A stretch of DNA of 64,000 bases from positions 202,036 to 266,035 of the forward strand of contig CAZAYY010000003.1 in NCBI GenBank assembly GCA_964489525.1, given 5' to 3'. This document shows positions 8,604 through 16,739 of the stretch, piece after piece; within the stretch, counting starts at the first letter, position 1; each line of letters starts with the position of its first letter. A model generated the notes under the pieces. It was not told the origin of the DNA and did no database searches. It saw nothing but the letters and a program-made list of their open reading frames with translations. Both the position numbers and the translations under genes were made by a program. This DNA comes from CAZAYY01 sp964489525 (lineage in GTDB: Bacteria > Chloroflexota > Anaerolineae > Anaerolineales > JABWBV01).

Positions 8604-11249
8604 CTAACACTCGCTGTAGCCGCACGAATAACATTTGCGGCAGCCCTCTTCGTTGACGACCGAAGCCTGGCCGCATTCCGGGCACAGGTCGCCAATTTTC
8701 ATCAGCAGGCTGTCGGGGGCGGGGCTGGAAAACCGTGGGGCGGGTGCCGCTTCTTCTGCATGACTGCCGGCGCCGTTGGAGTGGCCGTTCGGGTGAATTT
8801 CGTGAGATTGCCCGTTCAGCCCGGCCTGGGGCACACCCGGGTTGGCTTCGCTGTGGTTGGCAGCGGTATTTTGCATATATTCTTCCAGCGCCTGGGCCAC
8901 CCCATCGGGCAAAGAGCGCACCCGGTTGGGGCCAAAACCAAGTGAACGCCCACCGCCAATTCCGGCAAGCTGGCGAATCACTTCAATCAGCCGCTCACGT
9001 GGGGCAATGGGGGATGCCAGGCGCAGGATGTAGGAAATCAGGCGGCCAATGGCTTCAGAAACGGCAGCCGTATCCGAACCGGCTTTAGCCGTGTTAATGA
9101 AAACCTCAAAGGGTTGGCTGCCGCCATTTTCGTTGATGGTGATAAAGGCTTTGCCCAGCGGGGTGTTGCTTTGGAAGGTGTAGCCATGCAGAGCACGCGG
9201 GCGGGGTTTCTTCTTATCATGCCAGATCAGCGCTGGTTGGGTTTCGGCGGGTTGGCTGGTTTTGTTTTTCTCTTTGGCTGTGGCGTGGGTTTCCAGAACC
9301 ACCTTCTCACGCGAGCCGGTGACATATACCGTGATGCCCTTGCAGCCCAGCTCCCAGGCCAGTTTGTAGGCAGTGGCCACATCTTCTTCCGAGGCTTCGG
9401 CAGGGAAATTGACGGTTTTGCTCAGGCTGTTGTCCACAAAAGCCTGCATGGCGGCCTGCATGCGTACGTGTTCTTCAGCGGTAATATCGCTGGAAACCAC
9501 AAAGACATCTTTGACCTGGTGCGGCAGGCTGTCCACATCCTGACAGGTGCCGGTTTCGATAACCTGTTGGATGACCGCATGTTTAACATCCGGGTCCAGG
9601 TTGTGGACATCCAGGGCTTTTTCAAAGAGCGGGCTGGTATAGGTTAGCTGCAAATCCTTGCCGTGATCATTCACGTGGCGGATGTACGCCAGGGCAAAAA
9701 CCGGTTCGCAGCCATATCCTTCGCAGCCGGCCGCGGTTGAAATGGTGCCAGTGGGGGCAATGGTGGTTTGGGCGGCGTTGCGGATCCCATTCTTTTTGAT
9801 GCCCTTAATCACTTTGTCCCAATCCACTTCGGGCCGGCCATAGTTATGTTTGTAGGGGGCTAACGGGCGGGGCGGCGCCCAGGTGATGTTCTCCGGGTCG
9901 TAGATGCTGCCTTCAATGGCAGCAAACGGGCCGCGCTCTTTGGCCAGCTTAATACTGGTGCGCATCGCATGGTAGCGCACAAACTCCATCACCTGCGCAG
10001 AAAATTCCTGGCCCTCTGCAGAGCCGTAGCGAATGCCAGAATGATACATCAGGTCGGCCAGGCCCATAATGCCCAATCCGATCCGGCGGGCGCGCATGGC
10101 GGCTTCACGCAGCTGAGGAACTGCAGGAACATAAGCGTTGGCTTCAACCACATCATCCAGGAAGCGGGTTGCGGTTTCAATGGAGCGCTGCAATTTTTCC
10201 CAATCCACACTGCCTTCTGGCCCAAAATGCTCGGCGAGGTTAATGGACCCCAGGCAGCAGTTTTCATACGGGCCAAGCCACTGTTCGCCGCAAGGGTTGG
10301 TAGCTTCCAGCTGGTACAGGTGGGGAACCGGGTTGCTGCGGTTGGCAGCATCCAGGAACAGTACACCCGGTTCACCGTTATGGTGGGCCTGGCGCACAAT
10401 TTTGTCGAACAGGTCGCGGGCGCGCACCGTACGATAAACCCGCAGTGGAATACCCGCTTCTTCGGCCTGTTCCAGCGTGCCATTAAACGAGCGGTATTCT
10501 GGTGCCTTCACATCCGGAAAGCGTAAGTCCCACATTTCATCGTTGATGACGGCGCGCATAAAAGCGTCGGTAATCCCCACAGAAATATTGAAGTTCGTGA
10601 TGGCATTTTCATCGGTTTTGCAGGTAACAAATTCTTCAATATCCGGGTGATCTACCCGCAGCACACCCATGTTGGCGCCGCGGCGGGTGCCGCCCTGGGC
10701 AATTTCGCCAAAGGCATCATCATAAACCCGTAAGAAACCAACCGGCCCGGTGGCCTTACCCGCTGAAGAATTGACCAGGGCGCTTTTGGGGCGCAGCCGG
10801 GAAAACGAAAAGCCGTTTCCGCCGCCGGTTTGCTGAATCAGCGCGGCATCGCGTAAAGTTTGAAAGATACCCATTGAATGCCGGCCCATATCGTCGCTAA
10901 TGGGCAAAACAAAGCAGGCCGCAAGCTGGCCCAGGTCTGTGCCCGCCCCGGTAAAGGTGGGCGAATTGGGAAAGAACTGCTTTTGAATCAGCATTGCGTA
11001 AAACTCACGGGCTGACTCCATCACATCGCCCCCCCATTCGGTTTCCACTTTAGCCACATGGTAGGCAACCCGCCAGAAGGTTTCCTCAACCGTTTCAATC
11101 AGTTCGCCATCCTGTCCGCGCCGGGTGTAGCGCCGCAAAAATACTTTGCGCGCATTTTCAGTCAGGTCAGCGGCTGGAACATCGTCTGGAATTGGGGGGG
11201 TGGGCATTAGACCCAGTTTTTCAGTAAATTTTTGGGCGGTTTTGGACAT
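8604..11249 (-). CDS. nrdJ: Adenosylcobalamin-dependent (class II) ribonucleoside-diphosphate reductase
   Basis: An 881-residue class II reductase that makes deoxyribonucleotides using vitamin B12, without a separate radical subunit. Family hallmarks include QTGGGNGFSFSRLRP, the NPCGEQ active-site motif, CCLGSINL, APTGTISTAAGCEGYGCEP and the C-terminal zinc-ribbon tail CPECG...CRKCYSCGYSEC carrying the redox cysteines. A low-complexity Asn/Gly/Ala linker of about 60 residues precedes the tail. ATG 11249 has AGGAG 7 nt upstream; an in-frame start 22 codons further up lacks this. It lies 87 bp downstream of nrdR on the same strand, so it is probably cotranscribed and repressed by NrdR when dNTPs are plentiful. 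Confidence 0.97.
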   Translation of the reverse strand: MSKTAQKFTEKLGLMPTPPIPDDVPAADLTENARKVFLRRYTRRGQDGELIETVEETFWRVAYHVAKVETEWGGDVMESAREFYAMLIQKQFFPNSPTFTGAGTDLGQLAACFVLPISDDMGRHSMGIFQTLRDAALIQQTGGGNGFSFSRLRPKSALVNSSAGKATGPVGFLRVYDDAFGEIAQGGTRRGANMGVLRVDHPDIEEFVTCKTDENAITNFNISVGITDAFMRAVINDEMWDLRFPDVKAPEYRSFNGTLEQAEEAGIPLRVYRTVRARDLFDKIVRQAHHNGEPGVLFLDAANRSNPVPHLYQLEATNPCGEQWLGPYENCCLGSINLAEHFGPEGSVDWEKLQRSIETATRFLDDVVEANAYVPAVPQLREAAMRARRIGLGIMGLADLMYHSGIRYGSAEGQEFSAQVMEFVRYHAMRTSIKLAKERGPFAAIEGSIYDPENITWAPPRPLAPYKHNYGRPEVDWDKVIKGIKKNGIRNAAQTTIAPTGTISTAAGCEGYGCEPVFALAYIRHVNDHGKDLQLTYTSPLFEKALDVHNLDPDVKHAVIQQVIETGTCQDVDSLPHQVKDVFVVSSDITAEEHVRMQAAMQAFVDNSLSKTVNFPAEASEEDVATAYKLAWELGCKGITVYVTGSREKVVLETHATAKEKNKTSQPAETQPALIWHDKKKPRPRALHGYTFQSNTPLGKAFITINENGGSQPFEVFINTAKAGSDTAAVSEAIGRLISYILRLASPIAPRERLIEVIRQLAGIGGGRSLGFGPNRVRSLPDGVAQALEEYMQNTAANHSEANPGVPQAGLNGQSHEIHPNGHSNGAGSHAEEAAPAPRFSSPAPDSLLMKIGDLCPECGQASVVNEEGCRKCYSCGYSEC

Positions 11250-11336
11250 AAATATCTCCTTATCCAGTGATCTCAGACAAAAATACACCCGACCCACCTC
11301 AAAAAGGCAGAGCACGGGCAGCCAACCGGCAGTAGA

Positions 11337-11786
11337 TTAACCCTCTAAGAGCCGGTCAATTTCGGTGCGAATGGACTGTAAATCGTCCAATCCAAGGTAA
11401 ACAATTGCGTAGCGAATATAGGCAATATGGTCCAGCTCTTTCAACCCTGCAATCACCATATCACCCACCACCCGAGAAGAAACTTCAGACCGGCCCATCG
11501 TTTGCAGCGTGGCTTCAATTTCCCCGGCGAGGCGTTCGATATCTGCTGCAGATACCGGCCGTTTCACGCAAGAAATGCGAATCCCGCGAATGAGTTTCTC
11601 CTTATCAAATTCTTCGCGGGTGCCATCTTGCTTAATTAACAACGGTGTCGCCAGAATTGGGCGTTCATAAGTGCTGAAGCGCTGGCGGCATTCTTTGCAT
11701 TCCCTGCGCCGGCGGACACCGCCCCGGTTGTCGTGGGTGGTATCCAGTACCCGGGAATCATCAGAATGGCAAAAGGGACAGTGCAT
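11337..11786 (-). CDS. nrdR: Transcriptional repressor NrdR
   Basis: A 149-residue zinc-ribbon plus ATP-cone regulator of ribonucleotide reductase genes. The N-terminus has the Cys4 zinc ribbon (CPFC...CKEC), followed by RRRECKECRQRFSTYE and an ATP-cone (LIKQDGTREEFDKEKL onward) that senses ATP and dATP. Length and order are standard. It is the first gene of a two-gene unit with nrdJ, and two NrdR-box-like sites lie directly upstream around a TATAAA -10 box, so it probably controls itself and nrdJ. Confidence 0.97.
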   Translation of the reverse strand: MHCPFCHSDDSRVLDTTHDNRGGVRRRRECKECRQRFSTYERPILATPLLIKQDGTREEFDKEKLIRGIRISCVKRPVSAADIERLAGEIEATLQTMGRSEVSSRVVGDMVIAGLKELDHIAYIRYAIVYLGLDDLQSIRTEIDRLLEG

Positions 11787-11803
11787 CGGCTCCTCAAAAC
11801 CAC

Positions 11804-11819
11804 CCCCTATATATGGGGG
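11804..11819. promoter_or_regulatory. NrdR box 1 (operator)
   Basis: CCCCTATATATGGGGG is a near-palindrome that fits the NrdR-box pattern (core C-T-A-T-A-T-A-T-x-G) with C/G-rich outer arms. It begins 17 bp upstream of the nrdR ATG and overlaps the expected transcription start for the -10 box at 11825-11830. Confidence 0.75.
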
Positions 11820-11824
11820 GTTAA

Positions 11825-11830
11825 TTTATA
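11825..11830 (-). promoter_or_regulatory. -10 box of nrdR-nrdJ
   Basis: On the minus strand this reads TATAAA and lies between the two NrdR boxes. The hexamer expected at -35 (AATATA) is poor. Position between two operators supports it. Confidence 0.4.
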
Positions 11831-11834
11831 CAGT

Positions 11835-11850
11835 ATGCTATATGTACTAT
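11835..11850. promoter_or_regulatory. NrdR box 2 (degenerate operator)
   Basis: ATGCTATATGTACTAT keeps the C-T-A-T-A-T-x-T-A core of an NrdR box. It starts exactly 31 bp from box 1, three helical turns, the spacing seen between paired NrdR boxes in other bacteria. It would cover the -10/-35 spacer. Confidence 0.6.
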
Positions 11851-12105
11851 ATTGGCGTGGATGGAATTCTAGCACACCTGTACTGATTAGGCAATAGTCC
11901 CCCCCTTAAAATATTGGCGTATTTGGAATCTTTAAGGTTAGCGTAGGGTACTCATTAAGTACGGATACCGGCTCATCCCAAAAATCGACAACCCATAACC
12001 AAACGAGCCCATTAAGGGGGCAGGGCTAAATGGCCTCGCAGGCAAGGTCTGAAGCACGCCCCTCCACCCACCATGCGCCTGGCAACCTTTTTACCGAGTG
12101 CGGGT
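11851..12105. other. Non-coding stretch between nrdR and the YibE/F gene
   Basis: No credible gene is seen. It holds two imperfect 22-nt direct repeats (11849-11870 and 11911-11932, 17 of 22 identical) and an AT/GC-mixed segment around 11940-12030 that I could not assign. Confidence 0.4.
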
Positions 12106-12111
12106 TATAAT
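12106..12111 (+). promoter_or_regulatory. -10 box of the YibE/F gene
   Basis: A perfect TATAAT lies 31 bp upstream of the ATG at 12143, with AAAGGGA between them. It argues against a longer in-frame start at 12098, which would be upstream of the promoter. Confidence 0.5.
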
Positions 12112-12142
12112 CGCATTCAGGAAAAACAAAGGGACAAACCCG

Positions 12143-13354
12143 ATGAAAAAGAACACGCTGATTTTTATCCTTTCTGCAGCGGGGTTGGTGCTGGCTGCCG
12201 GGTTGATTATTTTGGCTGCAGCCCGAATTGGCAGCCAACCAGCCCCCCAGGACACTGCCTTTACCATGACCTTTGGCGCAGATGTGGTGCGTGCCGAAGT
12301 ACGCGCCATTCTGGAAGAGGGCGAAATCACCCTGGGCGATGTCACCCAACCCTACCAGGTTTTGCTTCTGCGCATTGCTGAGGGGCCGCTGGAAGGCCAA
12401 TTGGTGGAAATTGACTACGGCAAACGCCAGCTTCTGCCCAGCCCCATCCAAATTCAAAAAGGCGATATCCTGCTCATCAATGCCAACGCTATGCCCAATG
12501 GCCAGGTAAACGCTTATTTTGTGGACTTTGTGCGCACTCGCCCCCTGCTGATTTTGTTGGGCACTTTTGTTATCTTCAGCATTCTGATCAGCGGGTGGAA
12601 GGCGGTTCGCAGCATGATAGGCCTGGCCGGCAGCATGCTTGTGATTACCGGCTACATTTTGCCGCAAATTTTAGCCGGGCGCGACCCGGTTCTGGTTTCT
12701 ATCACAGGCGCATTTTTCTTGCTGGCCTTTACAATTTATATTACCTACGGTTGGACCTTGAAATCGCACGCCGCTGTGGCCGGGACACTGTTGGCCTTGA
12801 TTCTTACCGGAGTACTGGCGGCATATTTTATTGAACTCACCCGCCTGACCGGCTTTGGTAACGAAGATGCGCTTTTTCTGGTGCAAACTTCAGAAATCCG
12901 CTTGAACCTGCGCGGGCTGGTGTTAGGTGGAATGTTGATTGGCGCACTCGGAGTGTTGGACGACCTGGTTATTACGCAATCTTCCGCCGTGTTCGAAATT
13001 GCCCACGCCGCCCGCGACCAGGGCGCCCGGCCTGGCTTCCAGGCTTTGTTTCGCACCGCCATGCGCATTGGGCGCGACCACGTGGCTGCCACGGTAAACA
13101 CCCTGGTGCTGGCCTACGCAGGGGCCGCGCTGCCCTCACTGCTGCTGCTTTCGCTCAATGGGGCGCAGGCGGGTTACCTGGTCAACTTCGAATTTCTCAC
13201 CGAAGAAATTGTGCGCACACTGGTCGGTTCGCTGGGGCTGATGTCGGCTGTGCCGTTGAGCACACTCATTGCCAGCCTTTTGGCGGTATACCACGACCAG
13301 CTGGGTCCGTTGGCACGCTGGCTTGGCCCGGAAGGGGCAGGGCATTCGCACTAA
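12143..13354 (+). CDS. YibE/F family membrane protein
   Basis: A 403-residue integral membrane protein with an N-terminal signal-anchor, an extracytoplasmic beta-rich segment of about 90 residues ('VRAEVRAILEEGEITLGD', 'GKRQLLPSPIQIQKGD') and then about seven membrane helices. The conserved cytoplasmic loop has GALGVLDDLVITQSSAVFEI, typical of the YibE/F family. The family's role is not settled; members are predicted transporters. The start at ATG 12143 follows an AAAGGGA site and lies downstream of a TATAAT box. It converges on the beta-lactamase-like gene with an 17-bp gap. Confidence 0.85.
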   Translation: MKKNTLIFILSAAGLVLAAGLIILAAARIGSQPAPQDTAFTMTFGADVVRAEVRAILEEGEITLGDVTQPYQVLLLRIAEGPLEGQLVEIDYGKRQLLPSPIQIQKGDILLINANAMPNGQVNAYFVDFVRTRPLLILLGTFVIFSILISGWKAVRSMIGLAGSMLVITGYILPQILAGRDPVLVSITGAFFLLAFTIYITYGWTLKSHAAVAGTLLALILTGVLAAYFIELTRLTGFGNEDALFLVQTSEIRLNLRGLVLGGMLIGALGVLDDLVITQSSAVFEIAHAARDQGARPGFQALFRTAMRIGRDHVAATVNTLVLAYAGAALPSLLLLSLNGAQAGYLVNFEFLTEEIVRTLVGSLGLMSAVPLSTLIASLLAVYHDQLGPLARWLGPEGAGHSH

Positions 13355-13371
13355 AGCCTTGAGATTGGGGC

Positions 13372-14856
13372 TTATTGGGGCAGGTTGTAATAGTTGTAAA
13401 TGGCGCGAGAGATATCGCGCACCAACAGGGAAATCGAATCCCAAATGATTTGCTGCGGGTGATAGACAAAAACCACCAAAACATAGTTGCCGCTGGGCGT
13501 ATACACAATGCCTGCATCGCCCATCGAAGTCATTTGCCCGCTGGCGGCGGTTGTCCACCCGTGTTTATGGGCAACACGGGTACCGTCGGGCACACCGGCT
13601 TTTATCAGCGCCGCCATCTGGTTCCGGGTAAGCATTTCAATCATTTTTTGGCATTCAGCCTGGGTAATCTGGCCCGCGAAAACGGGGATGAGCGCTCCAC
13701 CCTGGTTTTGGGCACACTGGTAAATATCCGTGAGCAGCATCCCCACATCCGACACAGTGGTCTGGTTATACGGATCGGGGTTCAGGTTAATATCCGTGCG
13801 AATGTTGGAGGGGGTTTCATAGCGCACCAATAACGGGGCACCCAGGTAAAACATTCCCGCCATAAAGGTGTTTTCCAGGCCAAGCTTGCGCATGTCCTCG
13901 GTCACGCGCAGGGGGCCAAGATTTGGCTCAATGACCTGGTTCATCAGCCAATCGGCAGGCTCGTTGGTTGAAAGCTCAATCATATCGCGCAGATACTGTT
14001 CAGCCTCGGCTGGAGTCGGTTCGTCCAGGCGGGCAAAGGCTGAAACCATGATCGGAATCTTGACCACGCTGGCGGCAGTGAAAGAAATATCAGGCTGTAC
14101 AGAAAGATACTCACCGTTCTGGTAGGCAAAATGGACTTCATTGGCAGTTTGCAGATCCAACATATATACCTCTACCATGCCATCAAAGCCAAAATTATCA
14201 ATTACCTGGCGCAGGAAAATTTGCAAATTATCGAAAGCCAGCTGTGAGGGGCTGGTACGCACCAGCGGGAGCACCACCCGCCGGTCGCTGCGTGAAGCCA
14301 GGGCGCGCTCGATAGGCAAAATTGCCGCGTCCACATCCAGCGCCAGGCCCGGTTCGCCAGGCGTGAAATTGATGGTGCCCACATTGGGAATCGGTGATGA
14401 GGCCGGCTGGTTATAGCGCGCCACCACTTCGTTTTCCAGGTAAATGCGCAGGCGGGTTTCAGAATACGTCCAATCCAACGGCACGGGTTGTGGGTCAGGC
14501 TGGCGAGACCAAATGTAATCCCAATAACCTTCCCAAAAAGGCAGGTTGGTGCGCTGCAGGTCCGCGGCGGCCAACATCCGCTCCAGGTTCAGTTCAAAGC
14601 CAACCACAGCCGGCTCAAACTGGATCAGCGCATCGCCAAAAGCCAGTTCAACCGGCAGCGAATAAACCGCTAACAACCGCTCTGCAGCCTGTTGGCGGTT
14701 AAGCTGCCCCACCGGAACCCCGGCAATAACCTGCCCTGCCAGGAAATTGGTGCGAACCCGGCTGTATTGGATGAGTTCTAACACGGCCAGAATGACCGCG
14801 ATTAAGATCATCAAAAAAGAAAAGCCTCTTAGCAAAGAACGCCCGGTTCGTACCAT
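13372..14856 (-). CDS. Membrane-anchored class A beta-lactamase-fold protein with peptidoglycan-binding domain
   Basis: A 494-residue protein with an N-terminal membrane helix (about 12-32), a region resembling the PG_binding_4 domain ('AGQVIAGVPVGQLNRQQAAERL') and a C-terminal domain of the Beta-lactamase2 family. The nucleophile motif is SVVK, an STN tripeptide in ELSTNEPADW takes the SDN position, and the third motif reads KHG instead of KTG. Its role could be cell-wall editing rather than drug resistance; activity on beta-lactams cannot be inferred. ATG 14856 is chosen: a TATAAT box ends only 6 nt before it, so the transcript may be leaderless. Confidence 0.75.
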   Translation of the reverse strand: MVRTGRSLLRGFSFLMILIAVILAVLELIQYSRVRTNFLAGQVIAGVPVGQLNRQQAAERLLAVYSLPVELAFGDALIQFEPAVVGFELNLERMLAAADLQRTNLPFWEGYWDYIWSRQPDPQPVPLDWTYSETRLRIYLENEVVARYNQPASSPIPNVGTINFTPGEPGLALDVDAAILPIERALASRSDRRVVLPLVRTSPSQLAFDNLQIFLRQVIDNFGFDGMVEVYMLDLQTANEVHFAYQNGEYLSVQPDISFTAASVVKIPIMVSAFARLDEPTPAEAEQYLRDMIELSTNEPADWLMNQVIEPNLGPLRVTEDMRKLGLENTFMAGMFYLGAPLLVRYETPSNIRTDINLNPDPYNQTTVSDVGMLLTDIYQCAQNQGGALIPVFAGQITQAECQKMIEMLTRNQMAALIKAGVPDGTRVAHKHGWTTAASGQMTSMGDAGIVYTPSGNYVLVVFVYHPQQIIWDSISLLVRDISRAIYNYYNLPQ

Positions 14857-14862
14857 GCCCAA

Positions 14863-14868
14863 ATTATA
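14863..14868 (-). promoter_or_regulatory. -10 box giving a possibly leaderless transcript
   Basis: On the minus strand TATAAT is followed by TTGGGC and then the ATG at 14856, so the expected start of transcription falls on or next to the first base of the gene. No good -35 hexamer was seen. Confidence 0.4.
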
Positions 14869-15110
14869 CCCGTTTGGAAGATTGCTGCTTTGGCAGATTG
14901 AAATTATTTAAAATCCCCTCATTTGCGCCTGCCTTTTTTCTTAAAAGACGGATAAAATAACCTTTGCGGTGCGTTCAGGTGTTCCTTTGCCCCAAACGGG
15001 GCAGCAATGCCACAAACAAAGAGCCCCAAACCACCCAATTTATGCCGTAAAAGGCTGCACAGCGCTGCAAAAAGCAAAGCATCAGCAGCCAAAAATCAGG
15101 AGAACACTTC

Positions 15111-16484
15111 ATGAAAGCTGTAATTATTGGAACAGGCTATGTCGGGTTGACCACTGGCGTGGCCCTCGCTTACCTGGGGCACCAGGTCACCTGCATGGAT
15201 ATTGTGCCCGAGAAAATCGAATCGCTCAAGCAGGGCAAAAGCCCGATTTATGAACCCGGCATGGAAGAACTGTTGGCCCTGGCCAGCCCGAACCTGCACT
15301 ATACGGATTCGTACAACGATACCCAGTTAGACAAAGCCGATGTTGCATTCATTTGCGTGGGCACTCCCCAATTGCCCGACGGCCGCCCCAACCTGGAATA
15401 TGTTCGCCAGGCTGCTGAGGCCATTGGCCAGCGCCTGGGCAGCAGCGGTTTCACGGTTGTGGTCAACAAATCCACCGTACCCATTGGCAGTGGAAATTGG
15501 GTGAGCACCATTATCCGCGATGCCTACAGCAGCGCCAACGGCCAAAAACCCGATGGCCGTTTTGCAATTGCATCCAACCCAGAATTTTTGCGTGAAGGCT
15601 CAGCGATTTTCGACACGCTCTACCCCGACCGGATTGTGGCCGGTGCGGAAAGCTCACGCGCCCTGGATGTGCTGACCAACTTGTACCGGCCCATTCTCAA
15701 CCAGGACTTCCCCGCCCCCGAATTCCTGCCCCGCCCAGAAGGTTTTGGCGCTGTGCCTATGGTCACCACCGACCTGGCTTCGGCAGAGTTGATCAAATAC
15801 GCCGCCAACGCATTCCTGGCACTCAAAATCAGCTACATCAACGAAATTGCACAGCTTGCCGAGAAAGTGGGTGCCGATATCACCCAAATTGCCCGCGGCA
15901 TCGGCCTGGACAGCCGGATTGGCTCGCGCTTCCTGGAAGCGGGTGTGGGTTGGGGCGGGAGCTGCTTCCCCAAGGACACCGCAGCCCTCGTCACCACCGC
16001 CGGTGAATATAACCTGACCCTGCAAATTGTTCAGGCAGCCCGCGAAGTGAACGACCGCCAGCGTATTTGGGTGGTAGATAAGCTGCTGCACGAATTAAAA
16101 ATCCTCAAGGGGCGTACCATTGCCCTGTTGGGGGTGGCCTTTAAACCCCACACCGACGACCTGCGCGACACCCCGGCCATTGACCTGGCACAACACCTGA
16201 TTGCCCGGGGCGCAAAAGTCAACGCCACCGACCCCATCGCCTTGCCCAACGCCCGGCGATACTTTGGTGACATCGGGGTCAACTACTATGACAGCGTGAT
16301 GGAAACCATCCAGGACGCTGATGCCATCATCCTGGTCACCAAGTGGCCCGAATACCTCAAGCTGGACTGGGAAGGCATTCGCAAGAATGTTGCCCGCCCC
16401 CTGTTTTTGGATGGACGCAACTTCTTGCCCCGCCAGTCGTTGGAGCAGGCCGGCTTCCACTATATCGGCATTGGCGTCCATTAA
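15111..16484 (+). CDS. ugd: UDP-glucose 6-dehydrogenase
   Basis: A 457-residue enzyme that oxidises UDP-glucose to UDP-glucuronate with two NAD+, supplying precursors for surface polysaccharides. The N-terminal Rossmann loop is GTGYVGLTTG. NPEFLREGSAI and the GVGWGGSCFPKDTAAL segment contain the substrate-binding and catalytic cysteine regions, and LLGVAFKPHTDDLRDTPA marks the C-terminal domain. Length matches the TuaD/Ugd family. An AGGAG site precedes the ATG. UDP-N-acetylmannosamine dehydrogenase is the nearest alternative, but the motif set fits Ugd better. It stands alone, followed by a strong hairpin and a tRNA gene. Confidence 0.93.
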   Translation: MKAVIIGTGYVGLTTGVALAYLGHQVTCMDIVPEKIESLKQGKSPIYEPGMEELLALASPNLHYTDSYNDTQLDKADVAFICVGTPQLPDGRPNLEYVRQAAEAIGQRLGSSGFTVVVNKSTVPIGSGNWVSTIIRDAYSSANGQKPDGRFAIASNPEFLREGSAIFDTLYPDRIVAGAESSRALDVLTNLYRPILNQDFPAPEFLPRPEGFGAVPMVTTDLASAELIKYAANAFLALKISYINEIAQLAEKVGADITQIARGIGLDSRIGSRFLEAGVGWGGSCFPKDTAALVTTAGEYNLTLQIVQAAREVNDRQRIWVVDKLLHELKILKGRTIALLGVAFKPHTDDLRDTPAIDLAQHLIARGAKVNATDPIALPNARRYFGDIGVNYYDSVMETIQDADAIILVTKWPEYLKLDWEGIRKNVARPLFLDGRNFLPRQSLEQAGFHYIGIGVH

Positions 16485-16493
16485 TCTGCCTGA

Positions 16494-16529
16494 GGTGCAA
16501 GCCACCGGGTTGACCTGGCGGCTTGCACC
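16494..16529 (+). terminator. Strong hairpin after ugd, without a T tract
   Basis: GGTGCAAGCC and GGCTTGCACC form a perfect 10-bp stem with further pairing inside the loop, 9 bp past the ugd stop codon. There is no U-rich tail, so it may be a weak terminator or an mRNA-stabilising end. Confidence 0.5.
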
Positions 16530-16575
16530 CTGACACCCAACGTTTAGAAACCGCAGCATCCGATGGGTGCGCACG

Positions 16576-16604
16576 TTGACGCGCAGGCGCAGGCGCGGTA
16601 AAAT
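16576..16604 (+). promoter_or_regulatory. Promoter of tRNA-Gly
   Basis: TTGACG (16576-16581) and TAAAAT (16599-16604) are separated by exactly 17 bp. Transcription would start about 6 bp before the tRNA. Confidence 0.75.
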
Positions 16605-16616
16605 TCTGCGCACATT

Positions 16617-16689
16617 GCGGGTGTCGCCAAGTGGTAAGGCAGTAGCTTCCCAAGCTACCATTCCGTGGGTTCGAATCCCATCACCCGCT
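16617..16689 (+). tRNA. tRNA-Gly (anticodon CCC)
   Basis: A 73-nt cloverleaf: acceptor GCGGGTG pairs with CACCCGC, the anticodon stem GTAGC/GCTAC encloses loop TTCCCAA, giving anticodon CCC (reads GGG, glycine), and the T-arm loop is TTCGAAT. CCA is not encoded. It has its own promoter and terminator. Confidence 0.96.
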
Positions 16690-16692
16690 CAA

Positions 16693-16725
16693 ACGCACCC
16701 TGGAAGTTTCCAGGGTGCGTTTTTC
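16693..16725 (+). terminator. Rho-independent terminator of tRNA-Gly
   Basis: A perfect 13-bp stem, ACGCACCCTGGAA with TTCCAGGGTGCGT around a 2-nt core, is followed by TTTTC. It begins 4 bp after the tRNA. Confidence 0.9.
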
Positions 16726-16739
16726 TTGGTTAACCTATC

